64,000 bases of DNA from JAHEJA01 sp965656445 (GCA_965656445.1 CBFHKO010000002.1:124001-188000); one strand, 5' to 3'; shown: positions 27,555-36,898, counted from the stretch's first letter. Translations and numbers: made by a program. Notes: generated from the sequence alone by a model not told the origin.

Positions 27555-28490
27555 ATGAAAATCGCATTTCAAATGGACCCGATTGGTCCTATCAATATCG
27601 ACGCAGATAGCACGTTTCGCATTGCTGAAGAGGCTCAAAGCCGTGGGCATGAATTGTTCTATTATACACCTGATCAATTGGCCTACCAAGAGGGGCGCGT
27701 CACTGCGCGGGGATGGCCACTTCAGGTTCAGCGCGTTGTAGGCGATCATGCGATCCTTGGTGAGTTTCAAGAAGTTGATTTAGCGGATTTTGATGTGATT
27801 TGGCTTCGCCAAGATCCGCCGTTTGATATGCACTACATCACGACGACACATTTGTTGGACATGGTACATCCCGAGACTTTGGTGGTGAATGATCCGTTTT
27901 GGGTGCGCAATTATCCAGAAAAATTGCTGGTTTTGAATTTTCCTGACCTGACACCGCCGACCACCATTGCGCGCGATTTGGAGACGATCAAAGAGTTCAA
28001 AGCCAAACATAAAGATGTCATTCTCAAACCTCTTTATGGGAATGGCGGGGCAGGTGTGTTCCGTTTGGGGCCTGATGATCGCAATTTGTCATCCCTTCAT
28101 GAGCTTTTCACTGGATTTAGTCGTGAGCCATTGATCGTGCAAAAGTTTTTGCCAGATGTGTCCAATGGGGACAAACGTGTCATTTTGGTGGATGGCGAGG
28201 CGGTTGGTGCGATCAATCGGGTGCCTGCTGTGGGCGAAACGCGCTCAAACATGCATGTCGGTGGACGACCTGAAAAAGTGGGTTTGACCGAACGTGATTT
28301 GGAAATTTGTGCCGCGATTGGACCTTTGCTTCGGGAAAAGGGCCAAGTTTTCGTCGGGATCGATGTGATTGGGGATTACTTGACTGAGATCAATGTGACG
28401 TCACCCACAGGTATCCAAGAGCTTGAGCGATTTGATGGCGTGAATATTGCTGAAAAGATTTGGCAAGCGATTGAGCGAAAGCGCAGCTAA
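27555..28490 (+). CDS. gshB: glutathione synthetase
   Basis: A 311-residue ATP-grasp ligase joining gamma-glutamylcysteine and glycine. The start MKIAFQMDPIGPINI is typical. The ATP-grasp loop LKPLYGNGGAGVFRL is near residue 157, GDKRVILVDGEAVGAINRVP near 208 and the closing EINVTSPTGIQELERF near 284. ATG 27555 follows GAGGCAAGAA; an earlier TTG is less likely. Its TAA overlaps the stop of convergent comM. Confidence 0.95.
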   Translation: MKIAFQMDPIGPINIDADSTFRIAEEAQSRGHELFYYTPDQLAYQEGRVTARGWPLQVQRVVGDHAILGEFQEVDLADFDVIWLRQDPPFDMHYITTTHLLDMVHPETLVVNDPFWVRNYPEKLLVLNFPDLTPPTTIARDLETIKEFKAKHKDVILKPLYGNGGAGVFRLGPDDRNLSSLHELFTGFSREPLIVQKFLPDVSNGDKRVILVDGEAVGAINRVPAVGETRSNMHVGGRPEKVGLTERDLEICAAIGPLLREKGQVFVGIDVIGDYLTEINVTSPTGIQELERFDGVNIAEKIWQAIERKRS

Positions 28491-29994
28491 GCCATCGTCG
28501 TGATGCGATAAGACAGAGCTTCGGCAATATGGGGGGTGTCTATAATGTCGGAGCTGTCTAAATCTGCAATCGTGCGCGCGACCCTCATGACGCGGTGATA
28601 GGCGCGCGCGGAGAGTTTAAAGCGATCCGCGGCGTTGCTGAGCAAGGACTTGGCCGCGTCGCTCATGCGTAAATATTTTTCCAGAACGTCACCAAACGTA
28701 TCGGCATTTGTATAAATTCCATCGTGTTCGTCATAGCGCTGGGCTTGCAGGTTCCTAGCTTTGGTGACGCGCTTTGCGATGGTCTCAGAGCTGTCGCCTT
28801 GGCTTGGGGCATCTAGGTCGTGAAATGAAACGGCGGGCACCTCAAGGCGAATGTCAAAACGATCTAAAAGTGGCCCAGAAACGCGCCCCATGTAATCCTC
28901 TCCACAGAGTGGCGCACGCGCGCAGGCCCGTTCAGGATCAGGAAGATAGCCGCATTTACAGGGATTAGCTGCCGCAACGAGCATGAACCGACAGGGGTAT
29001 TTGATATGAGCGTTGGCACGCGCAATCATGACCTCGCCTGTTTCGACCGGTTGGCGAAGGGTTTCCAAGACGTTGCGCGGGAATTCAGGGAGTTCATCAA
29101 GGAATAAAACTCCGTTATGCGCCAATGACATTTCCCCCGGTTTGGCATGTCGCCCACCCCCTGCAATGGCCGCGACCGAGGCCGTGTGATGGGGTTCACG
29201 AAAGGGACGTGTTGGGTTTATACCGCCCTCATCCAACAAGCCCGCAACCGAATGCACCATGGACGTTTCCAAAGCCTCGGCTGGGCTCAGGGGGGCAAAA
29301 TACCCGGTAATCGCGCGGCGAGCATGGATTTGCCCGACCCAGGTGTGCCAATCATAAGAATGTGATGGCGACCTGCGGCAGCGATTTCCAAGGCGCGTTT
29401 TGCGCGTTCTTGACCTTTGACGTCTCGCATATCTGTTCTGGAGGAATGCACGGGGAGGCGGCCTGCTTTGGCCGCTTGAATAGGGCTTTTGCCGTTGATG
29501 TGATTGATGAGGGCGAGCAAATTATCCGCCGCGATGACATTTGCGTCCCCAACCCAAGCGGCCTCGGACCCCGAGGGGGTTGGGCAAAACAAGGATTTAT
29601 CTAACTCAGCGGCCAAGAGGGCGGCGGGCAAGCATCCTGTGACCATATTCAAACGTCCGTCCAAAGACAGCTCGCCCATGGCAATCGCGGTGTTAATGGC
29701 CTCTTTGTCTATAACGTCCATTGCGCCCAAGACCGATAAGGCAAGAGCAAGGTCAAAATGCGAGCCTTCTTTGGGGATGTCCGCAGGGGTGAGGTTTATA
29801 GTGATCCGTTTGGCAGGCAGCGCAATCGCCATTGTGGAAAACGCGGAGCGAATGCGGTCTTTGGCTTCTGAGACTGCTTTGTCAGGTAGGCCGACGATTG
29901 AAAACGAAGGAATGCCAGGTGCCAAAGCACATTCCACCTCGATCAAGCGAGGATCGATGCCTTCAAAGGAAACAGTATGCGCGCGTGTGATCAT
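28487..29994 (-). pseudogene. comM: comM/yifB Mg-chelatase-like AAA+ ATPase, split by a frameshift
   Basis: Together two frames cover a full-length YifB/ComM (about 502 residues), an AAA+ helicase-like protein acting in branch migration during transformation. The first frame (29994-29287) holds the N-terminal domain and Walker A GTPGSGKSM, then ends ...AARLPGILPP-stop. The second resumes with LSPAEALETSMVHSVAG and carries Walker B GVLFLDELPEF and the C-terminal domain. The break is in a run of six G on the plus strand (29290-29295); a seventh would restore one frame. It may be a true mutation, an assembly error or slippage. Confidence 0.85.
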
Positions 29995-30052
29995 TTATGG
30001 CCGTTTTCCCTTGGTCATACCTTAGGAAAACTTGCCAATTGGTTAACACTGG

Positions 30053-30910
30053 TTAATCGCGATTAAAGATTTCCAAAAATTGCGGCCAAGCGGCGGGATC
30101 TGGAACCGTTTTATCGCGACAAAATGCATTGCAAAATCCAAAGACCCGTCCGTCAATCTCAAGGAAATGGGTCACAGAATCCCCTGAATAGAGGCAAGTG
30201 TCATTTTCTGATGGGCCATGGTCAACAGCTTGTGCGCGAATTTGGGCTGGGCCGGGCCAGGCTTTGACGGGATAGTCGCGCACATAAAATTCTTGCGGCT
30301 CTTGGGTCAGGCCCATGGCGCGGAATTGACGGAAGGGGGCATGCTCTAGATGTTGCTGCACATAGGATTGCGCGTCCTCTGACACAGGCAAAGCATACCC
30401 AGCAATCCGCGCCGCAACGGGGGCATAGAAGGCATCGGCCATCGAATAGTCCCCACAGAGCCACGGGCCTGATCGATCGCGCCATAACAGCTCAATGCGG
30501 GCAAGGTCGGATGCAAGCGCCTCTGACACTGGGGTTTGGACATAGGCCGTGCGCGTGTTCATCGGGCAATTGTTGCGAAGGGTTTGAAACCCCGAATGCA
30601 TTTCCGCAATCAAAGATCGCGCTTTTGCCCGCAAGACTGGATCGCTCGGCAAGAGGCCTGCCTCGGGGTGACGTGAGTGCAATTCCTCGACAATGGCGAC
30701 GGAATCAGTCCAGACGGATCCATCAGAACACTTTACAACGGGAACCGTTTTCGCAGGGAAAAAGGGGATCAGGTCGTCTTTGAACCCGTCTTGATAAAAT
30801 CGCGTGGTGTGAATTTTAACGGGAATGCCAAAGGCCCGAAACGCGAGCCAGCCGCGCAGGGACCAGCTAGAATAAGAGCGATCGCCGATGAGTAGGTCGT
30901 AATCTGTCAT
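30053..30910 (-). CDS. glutathione S-transferase with extra C-terminal Cys/His domain
   Basis: A 285-residue cytosolic-type GST. Residues 1-80 form the thioredoxin fold with a Ser-rich active-site segment (RSYSSWSLRGW) and the GSH-binding TVPVV turn. About 90-200 is the helical domain. An added tail of about 60 residues carries Cys239 (CLYSG), His248 and Cys260/Cys264 (FGFCNAFCRDK), reminiscent of a small metal-binding YHS/TRASH-type module. The tail's role is unknown. Divergent from rpoH. Confidence 0.82.
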   Translation of the reverse strand: MTDYDLLIGDRSYSSWSLRGWLAFRAFGIPVKIHTTRFYQDGFKDDLIPFFPAKTVPVVKCSDGSVWTDSVAIVEELHSRHPEAGLLPSDPVLRAKARSLIAEMHSGFQTLRNNCPMNTRTAYVQTPVSEALASDLARIELLWRDRSGPWLCGDYSMADAFYAPVAARIAGYALPVSEDAQSYVQQHLEHAPFRQFRAMGLTQEPQEFYVRDYPVKAWPGPAQIRAQAVDHGPSENDTCLYSGDSVTHFLEIDGRVFGFCNAFCRDKTVPDPAAWPQFLEIFNRD

Positions 30911-31052
30911 GTGAAATATCTCTAAATGAATTGGCCTTTAGATACTCTCGTGGCATTTAATCGGATAATCAATGGAGGGTGCTGAAAATATCGTACGTCC
31001 ACCCGTCCCAAGCATGTTTTCCAAAATTTATTCGAACAATTTTCTTTGAAAG

Positions 31053-31082
31053 TGATCCACCTCCAGTCCCGCTGCGTACCTA
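31053..31082 (+). promoter_or_regulatory. ECF (RpoE/ChrR-type) promoter of rpoH
   Basis: TGATCC (31053-31058), 18-bp spacer, TACCTA (31077-31082), about 57 bases before the rpoH ATG. TGATCC is the hallmark -35 of the Rhodobacter sigma-E regulon responding to singlet oxygen, in which RpoHII is a known member. Confidence 0.65.
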
Positions 31083-31138
31083 GATCAACAAAGCAAAAAG
31101 ACCACGTCACTTTAGGTTTTCTTGTAGGAGACAGACCA

Positions 31139-32014
31139 ATGGCACTTGATCAGGGAACAAGCCACGATTTACCACGTCGTGCGATGAAAGCTGAAATGCT
31201 AGATGCGGAAACCGAGAGCCGCCTTGCCTATGCATGGCGAGACGAGCGCGATGAGGAGGCGTTGCATCGATTGATCACTGCTTACATGCGGTTGGCAGTG
31301 TCCATGGCGTCAAAGTTTCGCCGCTACGGTGCCCCTATGAACGACCTGATCCAAGAGGCGGGGCTTGGCCTGATGAAAGCGGCGGATAAATTTGATCCAG
31401 ACCGCGGCGTTCGGTTTTCGACCTATGCTGTATGGTGGATCAAAGCGAGCATCCAAGACTATGTCATGCGCAATTGGTCGTTGGTGCGGACGGGGTCAAC
31501 CAGCTCTCAAAAATCGCTATTTTTCAACATGCGCCGTGTTCAAGCCCAAATCGAACGAGAAGCGTCGCAGGCAGGTGTCACTCTTGATCGCGCGCAATTG
31601 ATGCAAAAGATCGCCATGGAAATTGGTGTATCGTTGAATGATGTTGAAATGATGGATGGTCGCCTGAGCGGATCTGACTTTTCCCTAAATGCGCCGCAAT
31701 CTAGCGACGAAGAAGGCCGCGAGTGGATCGACATCTTAGAAGACGACGATAGCCAATCACAGCTGACTGTGGATGATAATCATGACCGTGATCAGCTCCG
31801 CAACTGGTTGCTCTCTGCAATGCACGCGTTGAATGAACGTGAGCGTTTCATCATTCGTGAGCGCAAGCTGATTGATCAACCACGCACCCTAGAAAGCCTT
31901 GGGTCGGAAATGGGGTTGTCAAAAGAGCGCATTCGCCAAATTGAAGCGGCGGCCTATGGCAAGATGCGCAAATATCTTGAGCAAAACGTGACCGAAGTTC
32001 AGAATTTTTTGTGA
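31139..32014 (+). CDS. rpoH: heat-shock/stress sigma factor RpoH (RpoH2-like)
   Basis: A 291-residue sigma-70 family factor. It has region 2 with DLIQEAGLGLMKAADKFDPDRGVRFSTYAVWWI, the RpoH box as SSQKSLFFNMRRV (about 121-133) and region 4 with TLESLGSEMGLSKERIRQIE. It resembles the RpoHII paralogue of Rhodobacter more than the classical heat-shock RpoHI. ATG 31139 follows TAGGAGACAGACC; the open frame upstream has no family residues. A TGATCC promoter just upstream supports RpoE-dependent expression. Confidence 0.93.
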   Translation: MALDQGTSHDLPRRAMKAEMLDAETESRLAYAWRDERDEEALHRLITAYMRLAVSMASKFRRYGAPMNDLIQEAGLGLMKAADKFDPDRGVRFSTYAVWWIKASIQDYVMRNWSLVRTGSTSSQKSLFFNMRRVQAQIEREASQAGVTLDRAQLMQKIAMEIGVSLNDVEMMDGRLSGSDFSLNAPQSSDEEGREWIDILEDDDSQSQLTVDDNHDRDQLRNWLLSAMHALNERERFIIRERKLIDQPRTLESLGSEMGLSKERIRQIEAAAYGKMRKYLEQNVTEVQNFL

Positions 32015-32032
32015 ACAGACGATCTCTTGTCA

Positions 32033-32072
32033 CCCCTTTGAATTGCGCCTAGGTTGAGGCAAATCAAAGGGG
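32033..32072 (+). promoter_or_regulatory. hairpin covering the coaBC ribosome-binding site
   Basis: CCCCTTTGA (32033-32041) pairs perfectly with TCAAAGGGG (32064-32072); inside, GCCT (32047-32050) pairs with AGGC (32057-32060). The right arm includes the AAAGGGGA ribosome-binding site of coaBC (ATG 32079). It could limit coaBC translation or act as the 3' end structure of rpoH mRNA. Confidence 0.55.
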
Positions 32073-32078
32073 ACTGCT

Positions 32079-33281
32079 ATGTTGTCTGAAAAACGCATTC
32101 TGCTTATTATAAGCGGTGGTATTGCGGCTTATAAATCGCTTGATCTTATCCGACGCTTGCGCGAACGCGGTGCACATGTGACCCCAGTTATGACGGGATC
32201 AGCGTCGCAATTTGTAACACCAATGGCGGTGTCAACTTTGGCAGGCGAGGCCGTTCATCAAGAGCTGTTTGATCTGACCAGCGAAGCCGAAATTGGCCAT
32301 ATTCAATTGTCGCGTTCGGCGGATTTGGTTGTTGTGGCCCCGGCAACTGCAAATATCATGGCAAAAATGGCTGCTGGTATCGCCGATGATTTGGCGACAA
32401 CCTTGTTATTGGCCACAGATACGCCCGTTTTGGTGGCCCCTGCGATGAATGTTCGGATGTGGGATCACCCCTCAACCCAGCGCAATTTAGATGTGCTGCG
32501 CGCGGATGGTGTTCGCTTTGTTGGTCCAGATGAGGGTGACATGGCCTGTGGCGAATTTGGTCCAGGACGGTTTGCAGAGCCGCTTGATATCGTCGCGCGG
32601 ATCGAGGCGCATTTTTCATCGGGGCCACTGTCGGGGAAACATATCTTGATCACCTCTGGCCCGACGCATGAACCGATTGATCCCGTGCGCTACATTGCAA
32701 ACCGATCCTCTGGGACACAAGGCAGTGCACTTGCATCCGCTCTGATTGCACAAGGTGCAGAGGTGACCTTTGTGACGGGTCCCGCAGATGCGAAACGACC
32801 CGTGGGGGCCAAAGTTATCGAAGTACAATCCGCCCAAGATATGATGCATGCGGTTGAAGCAGCCTTGCCCGTCGATGCAGCCATCTTTGCCGCAGCGGTC
32901 GCCGATTGGCGTGTGGCATCGCAGTCTAATTCCAAAATCAAAAAGAAAAACGGCGATTTGCCTGTTTTGGAATTTGTCGAAAACCCCGATATTTTGGCGA
33001 CGGTTAGTCAGATGCATAAAGGTCGTCCTGAATTGGTCATTGGGTTTGCTGCGGAAACAGACGACGTAATTGCAAATGCAACCGCTAAACGTGAGCGCAA
33101 GCAATGTGATTGGATCGTCGCGAATGATGTCTCTCCTGAGACAGGTATCATGGGGGGGGACGAAAACTTGGTAACAGTGATCTCTGAACACGGAGCCGAA
33201 ACATGGCCGCGTATGCACAAGGACCAAGTGGCCCAAAAGCTTGTCGAAAAAATCACGTCTGCTCTTAAGGAGCGTTCTTGA
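32079..33281 (+). CDS. coaBC: bifunctional phosphopantothenoylcysteine decarboxylase/synthetase
   Basis: A 400-residue fusion enzyme of coenzyme A synthesis. The N-terminal CoaC flavoprotein half has the catalytic His in IGHIQLSRSAD and the substrate clamp PAMNVRMWDHP (about 114-124). The CoaB half starts near residue 185 with ITSGPTHEPIDPVRYIANRSSG and contains the KIKKKNG segment. It makes 4'-phosphopantetheine from phosphopantothenate, cysteine and CTP. The stop overlaps dut by one base. Confidence 0.95.
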   Translation: MLSEKRILLIISGGIAAYKSLDLIRRLRERGAHVTPVMTGSASQFVTPMAVSTLAGEAVHQELFDLTSEAEIGHIQLSRSADLVVVAPATANIMAKMAAGIADDLATTLLLATDTPVLVAPAMNVRMWDHPSTQRNLDVLRADGVRFVGPDEGDMACGEFGPGRFAEPLDIVARIEAHFSSGPLSGKHILITSGPTHEPIDPVRYIANRSSGTQGSALASALIAQGAEVTFVTGPADAKRPVGAKVIEVQSAQDMMHAVEAALPVDAAIFAAAVADWRVASQSNSKIKKKNGDLPVLEFVENPDILATVSQMHKGRPELVIGFAAETDDVIANATAKRERKQCDWIVANDVSPETGIMGGDENLVTVISEHGAETWPRMHKDQVAQKLVEKITSALKERS

Positions 33282-33745
33282 TGGTTCAGGTCAAAATGTC
33301 GTGGGCTGAGGGGGCGGATACCAGCTTGGGGTTGCCGTTTTATGCGAGCGCTGGAGCAGCGGGCGCAGATGTGCGCGCGAACTTGGCGGAGGCTGATCGT
33401 GACAGTGGCCTTACGCTTCTGCCGAATGCTCGGTGTCTTGTGCCAACTGGACTGAGGTTGGAAATTCCCTTGGGATATGAGGTGCAACTGCGCCCGCGCT
33501 CTGGATTAGCGCTCAAACATGGGATTACGTTGCCGAATTCACCGGGTACCATTGATAGCGATTATCGCGGTGACCTTGGTGTGATCCTGCTAAATACATC
33601 GCAAGAGAGCTTTCACATTGTCCACGGAGATCGCATTGCTCAGATGATTGTTGCGCCCGTTGTTCAGGCCGAATTTGTTCTTTCTTCTGACTTGTCTGAA
33701 ACGGATCGGGGTCGCGGTGGGTTCGGATCAACGGGACAGACCTGA
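33281..33745 (+). CDS. dut: dUTP diphosphatase
   Basis: A 154-residue trimeric dUTPase hydrolysing dUTP to dUMP and PPi. The five motifs are readable: AGADVRA near 27, RPRSGLALKHG near 70, NSPGTIDSDYRGD near 87, GDRIAQMIVAP near 116 and the C-terminal RGRGGFGSTGQ-type arm (DRGRGGFGSTGQT). ATG 33281 overlaps the coaBC stop (TGATG). coaBC-dut-moeB-peptidase form a tightly packed operon. Confidence 0.95.
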   Translation: MVQVKMSWAEGADTSLGLPFYASAGAAGADVRANLAEADRDSGLTLLPNARCLVPTGLRLEIPLGYEVQLRPRSGLALKHGITLPNSPGTIDSDYRGDLGVILLNTSQESFHIVHGDRIAQMIVAPVVQAEFVLSSDLSETDRGRGGFGSTGQT

Positions 33746-34818
33746 TGATTGTACTCGTTTACAGTGGGTTATTCTGGATTGTCGCGGGCCTCATGGGGAT
33801 GCCTCGTAAGCTTCGGTTATGGATTTTAATCGCCGTCCTGCTCTGTGTTATCTTGTTGCAGTTTTTGCTCCCTGAGGAGTCCGCTATTCGACAGGCAACA
33901 GGGGGATCGGCGGCCCCTTGGTTGCTTTTGCTTGGGGGTGGGGTGCTTGTTGCGCTATATCGTTTCGGACTTGGACAATTGCGGTCTATGGCGGTGAGCA
34001 AATCACCGGAAACGCCTGTTCAATCGGCAACCTATAACGACGCTGAATTAGAGCGATATGCCCGCCATATTGTGTTACGCGAAATTGGGGGGGCGGGACA
34101 AAAACGGCTCAAGTCTGCACGTGTTTTAGTGATCGGGGCAGGGGGGCTGGGCGCACCCGTCTTGCAATATTTGGCGGCCGCAGGCGTTGGAACGATCGGG
34201 GTAATTGATCATGATGTGGTTGATAATTCAAACCTGCAACGGCAAGTCATCCATAGAGAAGATTTTATAGGTGAGCCCAAGGTCTATTCCGCAAAAGATG
34301 CGCTCAATGCTCAGAATTCACATATTACGATCCTCCCTTACGAGCGGCGGTTCGACAAAGAGATCGCTCGGGATTTGGTCGCGGATTTTGATATCGTGAT
34401 TGATGGCTGCGACAACTTTGAAACGCGTTATTTGGTAAATGAAACCTGTGTCGCCCTCGCTAAACCGCTTGTTTCGGGCGCGTTATCTCAGTGGGAAGGT
34501 CAGATTTCCATTTTTGATCCATCTCAAGGCACACCCTGTTATCAATGTGTTTTCCCACAAAAGCCCGCCGAAGGACTCGCGCCAAGCTGCGCTGAGGCCG
34601 GCGTTTTTGCACCGCTTCCTGGGGTGGTTGGATCAATGATGGCTGCCGAAGCGATGAAGCTGATTATTGGGGGATGTCCGACATTGTTGGGCGAGATGCA
34701 GATGTATGACGCGCTCTATGGCGAGGGGCGAAAGATATCGATCAAAGCGACGCCCGATTGCCCGATTTGTGGCCACCTAAACTCATCAAAACATGCCGAG
34801 ATCGGCGGACAGGAATGA
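33745..34818 (+). CDS. moeB: MoeB/ThiF-family adenylyltransferase with membrane-anchored N-terminus
   Basis: A 357-residue E1-like enzyme. Residues 1-75 form two or three hydrophobic helices, absent from classical MoeB. From about 95 the MoeB core follows: RYARHIVLREIGGAGQKRL, nucleotide loop VLVIGAGGLGAPVLQYL, DGCDNFETRYLVNE, and zinc pairs CYQC and CPIC. It adenylates the C-terminal Gly of MoaD or a similar sulfur carrier for molybdopterin or thiamine synthesis. It overlaps dut (TGATG) and the peptidase gene (ATGA). Confidence 0.87.
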   Translation: MIVLVYSGLFWIVAGLMGMPRKLRLWILIAVLLCVILLQFLLPEESAIRQATGGSAAPWLLLLGGGVLVALYRFGLGQLRSMAVSKSPETPVQSATYNDAELERYARHIVLREIGGAGQKRLKSARVLVIGAGGLGAPVLQYLAAAGVGTIGVIDHDVVDNSNLQRQVIHREDFIGEPKVYSAKDALNAQNSHITILPYERRFDKEIARDLVADFDIVIDGCDNFETRYLVNETCVALAKPLVSGALSQWEGQISIFDPSQGTPCYQCVFPQKPAEGLAPSCAEAGVFAPLPGVVGSMMAAEAMKLIIGGCPTLLGEMQMYDALYGEGRKISIKATPDCPICGHLNSSKHAEIGGQE

Positions 34819-36830
34819 CTATGACAAATCCACTGTTAGAGACTTGGAACACCCGATTCAAGTTGGCTCCATTCGACACAATCAAAGACAGCGATTTTGA
34901 ACCCGCACTTGATGTGGCCTTGGCCCAAGATGTCAAAGAAACAGAGGCCTTAGCAAATAATCCCGAGGCCCCGACGTTTGAGAATACAATCCACGCATTA
35001 TTGCGCACAGGCCGCGCGCTGGATCAGGTTTTGTCGGTTTTTTATACTGTGTCAGGTGCTGATAGTAATCCTGAGCGTGAACGGTTGATGCGTGAGTTCT
35101 CGCCCAAGCTATCGGCCCATAGTTCCAAGATTTACTCAAACAAGACGCTGTTTGCACGAATTGATGCCCTGTGGTCGCAACGTGACGATTTGGATATAAC
35201 ATCAGAGCAAGAGCGCGTCTTGATGCTCATCCGTCGCAATTTTGTGCGCGCTGGCGCCGCATTAGAAGGGCAAGCCGACGAACGAATGACTGAGATTAAA
35301 TCGCGTCTTGCTGTTTTGGGAACAGAATTTTCCCAAAACCTCTTGGCGGATGAACGGTCTTGGTTCATGGAGCTGAGTGAAGCGGATTTGGACGGGTTGC
35401 CCGAATTTTTGGTCACATCTGCGCGTGCTGCAGGTGCGGAAAAAGGTGTTGATGGGCCTGTCATAACGCTCTCCCGATCATTGATCACGCCATTCTTGCA
35501 GTTTTCGACAAATCGCGATCTTCGCAAGACGGCGCAGCACGCTTGGGAAGCCCGTGGGACCATTGGTGATACGCATGATAATCGGGTTTTAGCGCAAGAG
35601 ATGTTGTCACTTCGTCAGGAAATGGCTGAGCTGCTTGGCTATAAAAATTTCGCTGAGTACAAGCTTGAAACAGAAATGGCCAAGACACCGGATAATGTGC
35701 GTGGCTTACTGATGGATGTTTGGGCACCCGCCGTTGCGCAAGCGAACAAAGACCATGATCGTTTGGCGGATTTGATGCATCGTGATGGGGTTAACGGGGA
35801 TCTTGAGGCTTGGGATTGGCGCTATTACGCCGCCCGCCTTCGCGAACAAGAGTATGACTTGGATGAATCCGAGGTGAAGTCCTACTTCCAACTAGAAAAA
35901 ATGATAGATGCCGCCTTTGATTGCGCACATCGTTTGTTTGGTTTGGACTTCTCTCCTGTTGATGTTCCCCTCTATCATGCGGATTGCCGCGCGTGGGAGG
36001 TCACTCGAAATGGGAAACATATTGCCCTATTCATCGGGGATTATTTTGCGCGCGGATCAAAACGATCAGGAGCGTGGTGCTCTGCAATGCGTGCGCAGGC
36101 TAAATTTCCCGAACATCAGTCGCCCATCGTTATCAATGTCTGTAATTTCGCCAAAGCGGAGCCGGCGCTTTTGTCTCTGGATGATGCGCGGACGTTGTTT
36201 CATGAATTTGGGCATGCCCTGCATCAGATGTTGTCGGATGTCACGTATGAAATGGTGTCTGGAACGTCGGTTCCTAGAGACTTTGTTGAATTGCCAAGCC
36301 AGCTCTATGAACACTGGCTCACAGTGCCTGAGGTCTTGGAAACATTCGCGCGTCATTTCGAGACAAACGCGCCGATGCCAAGTGCGCTGATGGACAAAGT
36401 CTTGGCCGCTTCCAATTTTGATATGGGCTTTCAAACGGTGGAATTTATTTCCTCCGCTTTGGTTGATCTAGAGTATCATATGGGACCACTAGACGTCGGC
36501 ATTATGGAAAAACAGCAAGAGGTGCTCGCAAGTATCGGACAACCCCCTGCGATTCCAATGCGTCACGCCACACCGCAATTCGCACATGTGTTTTCTGGCG
36601 GCTATTATGCCTCAGCGTATTATAGCTATATGTGGTCCGAGGTCATGGATGCGGATGCTTTTGCCGCCTTCGAAGAGGCAGGTGATCCTTTTGATACAAC
36701 AACCGCTCAATCCCTCTATGAGAATATTTTGTCCAAAGGAGGCTCGCAAGATCCCGCGCAATTGTACAAAGCGTTTCGGGGTCGGATGCCCTCTGTGGAA
36801 GCATTGTTGCAAGGGCGCGGATTAGCCTAG
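34815..36830 (+). CDS. M3-family zinc peptidase (oligopeptidase A/Dcp-like)
   Basis: A 671-residue thimet-type metallopeptidase cutting short peptides in the cytoplasm. The zinc motif HEFGHALHQ is at about 463-471, with the third ligand Glu downstream in the FVELPSQLYEHW stretch. Length fits OpdA/Dcp. The YASAYYSYMWSEVMDADAF segment is typical of the M3A substrate-binding end. There is no signal peptide. ATG 34815 overlaps moeB; ATG 34821 with AGGA six bases upstream is also possible. Assignment between PrlC and Dcp is uncertain. Confidence 0.9.
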   Translation: MTMTNPLLETWNTRFKLAPFDTIKDSDFEPALDVALAQDVKETEALANNPEAPTFENTIHALLRTGRALDQVLSVFYTVSGADSNPERERLMREFSPKLSAHSSKIYSNKTLFARIDALWSQRDDLDITSEQERVLMLIRRNFVRAGAALEGQADERMTEIKSRLAVLGTEFSQNLLADERSWFMELSEADLDGLPEFLVTSARAAGAEKGVDGPVITLSRSLITPFLQFSTNRDLRKTAQHAWEARGTIGDTHDNRVLAQEMLSLRQEMAELLGYKNFAEYKLETEMAKTPDNVRGLLMDVWAPAVAQANKDHDRLADLMHRDGVNGDLEAWDWRYYAARLREQEYDLDESEVKSYFQLEKMIDAAFDCAHRLFGLDFSPVDVPLYHADCRAWEVTRNGKHIALFIGDYFARGSKRSGAWCSAMRAQAKFPEHQSPIVINVCNFAKAEPALLSLDDARTLFHEFGHALHQMLSDVTYEMVSGTSVPRDFVELPSQLYEHWLTVPEVLETFARHFETNAPMPSALMDKVLAASNFDMGFQTVEFISSALVDLEYHMGPLDVGIMEKQQEVLASIGQPPAIPMRHATPQFAHVFSGGYYASAYYSYMWSEVMDADAFAAFEEAGDPFDTTTAQSLYENILSKGGSQDPAQLYKAFRGRMPSVEALLQGRGLA

Positions 36831-36862
36831 CACATAGGTGCAAAAAATTTGGCCAATTCCTG

Positions 36863-36892
36863 TTGACAGTCCTCTTGAGGCTCCCTAACTAT
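36863..36892 (+). promoter_or_regulatory. putative groESL promoter
   Basis: TTGACA at 36863-36868, then 17-18 bases to TAACTAT (36886-36892). It lies immediately upstream of the CIRCE operator. A separate RpoH-type promoter was not clear. Confidence 0.5.
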
Positions 36893-36898
36893 GCCGTG

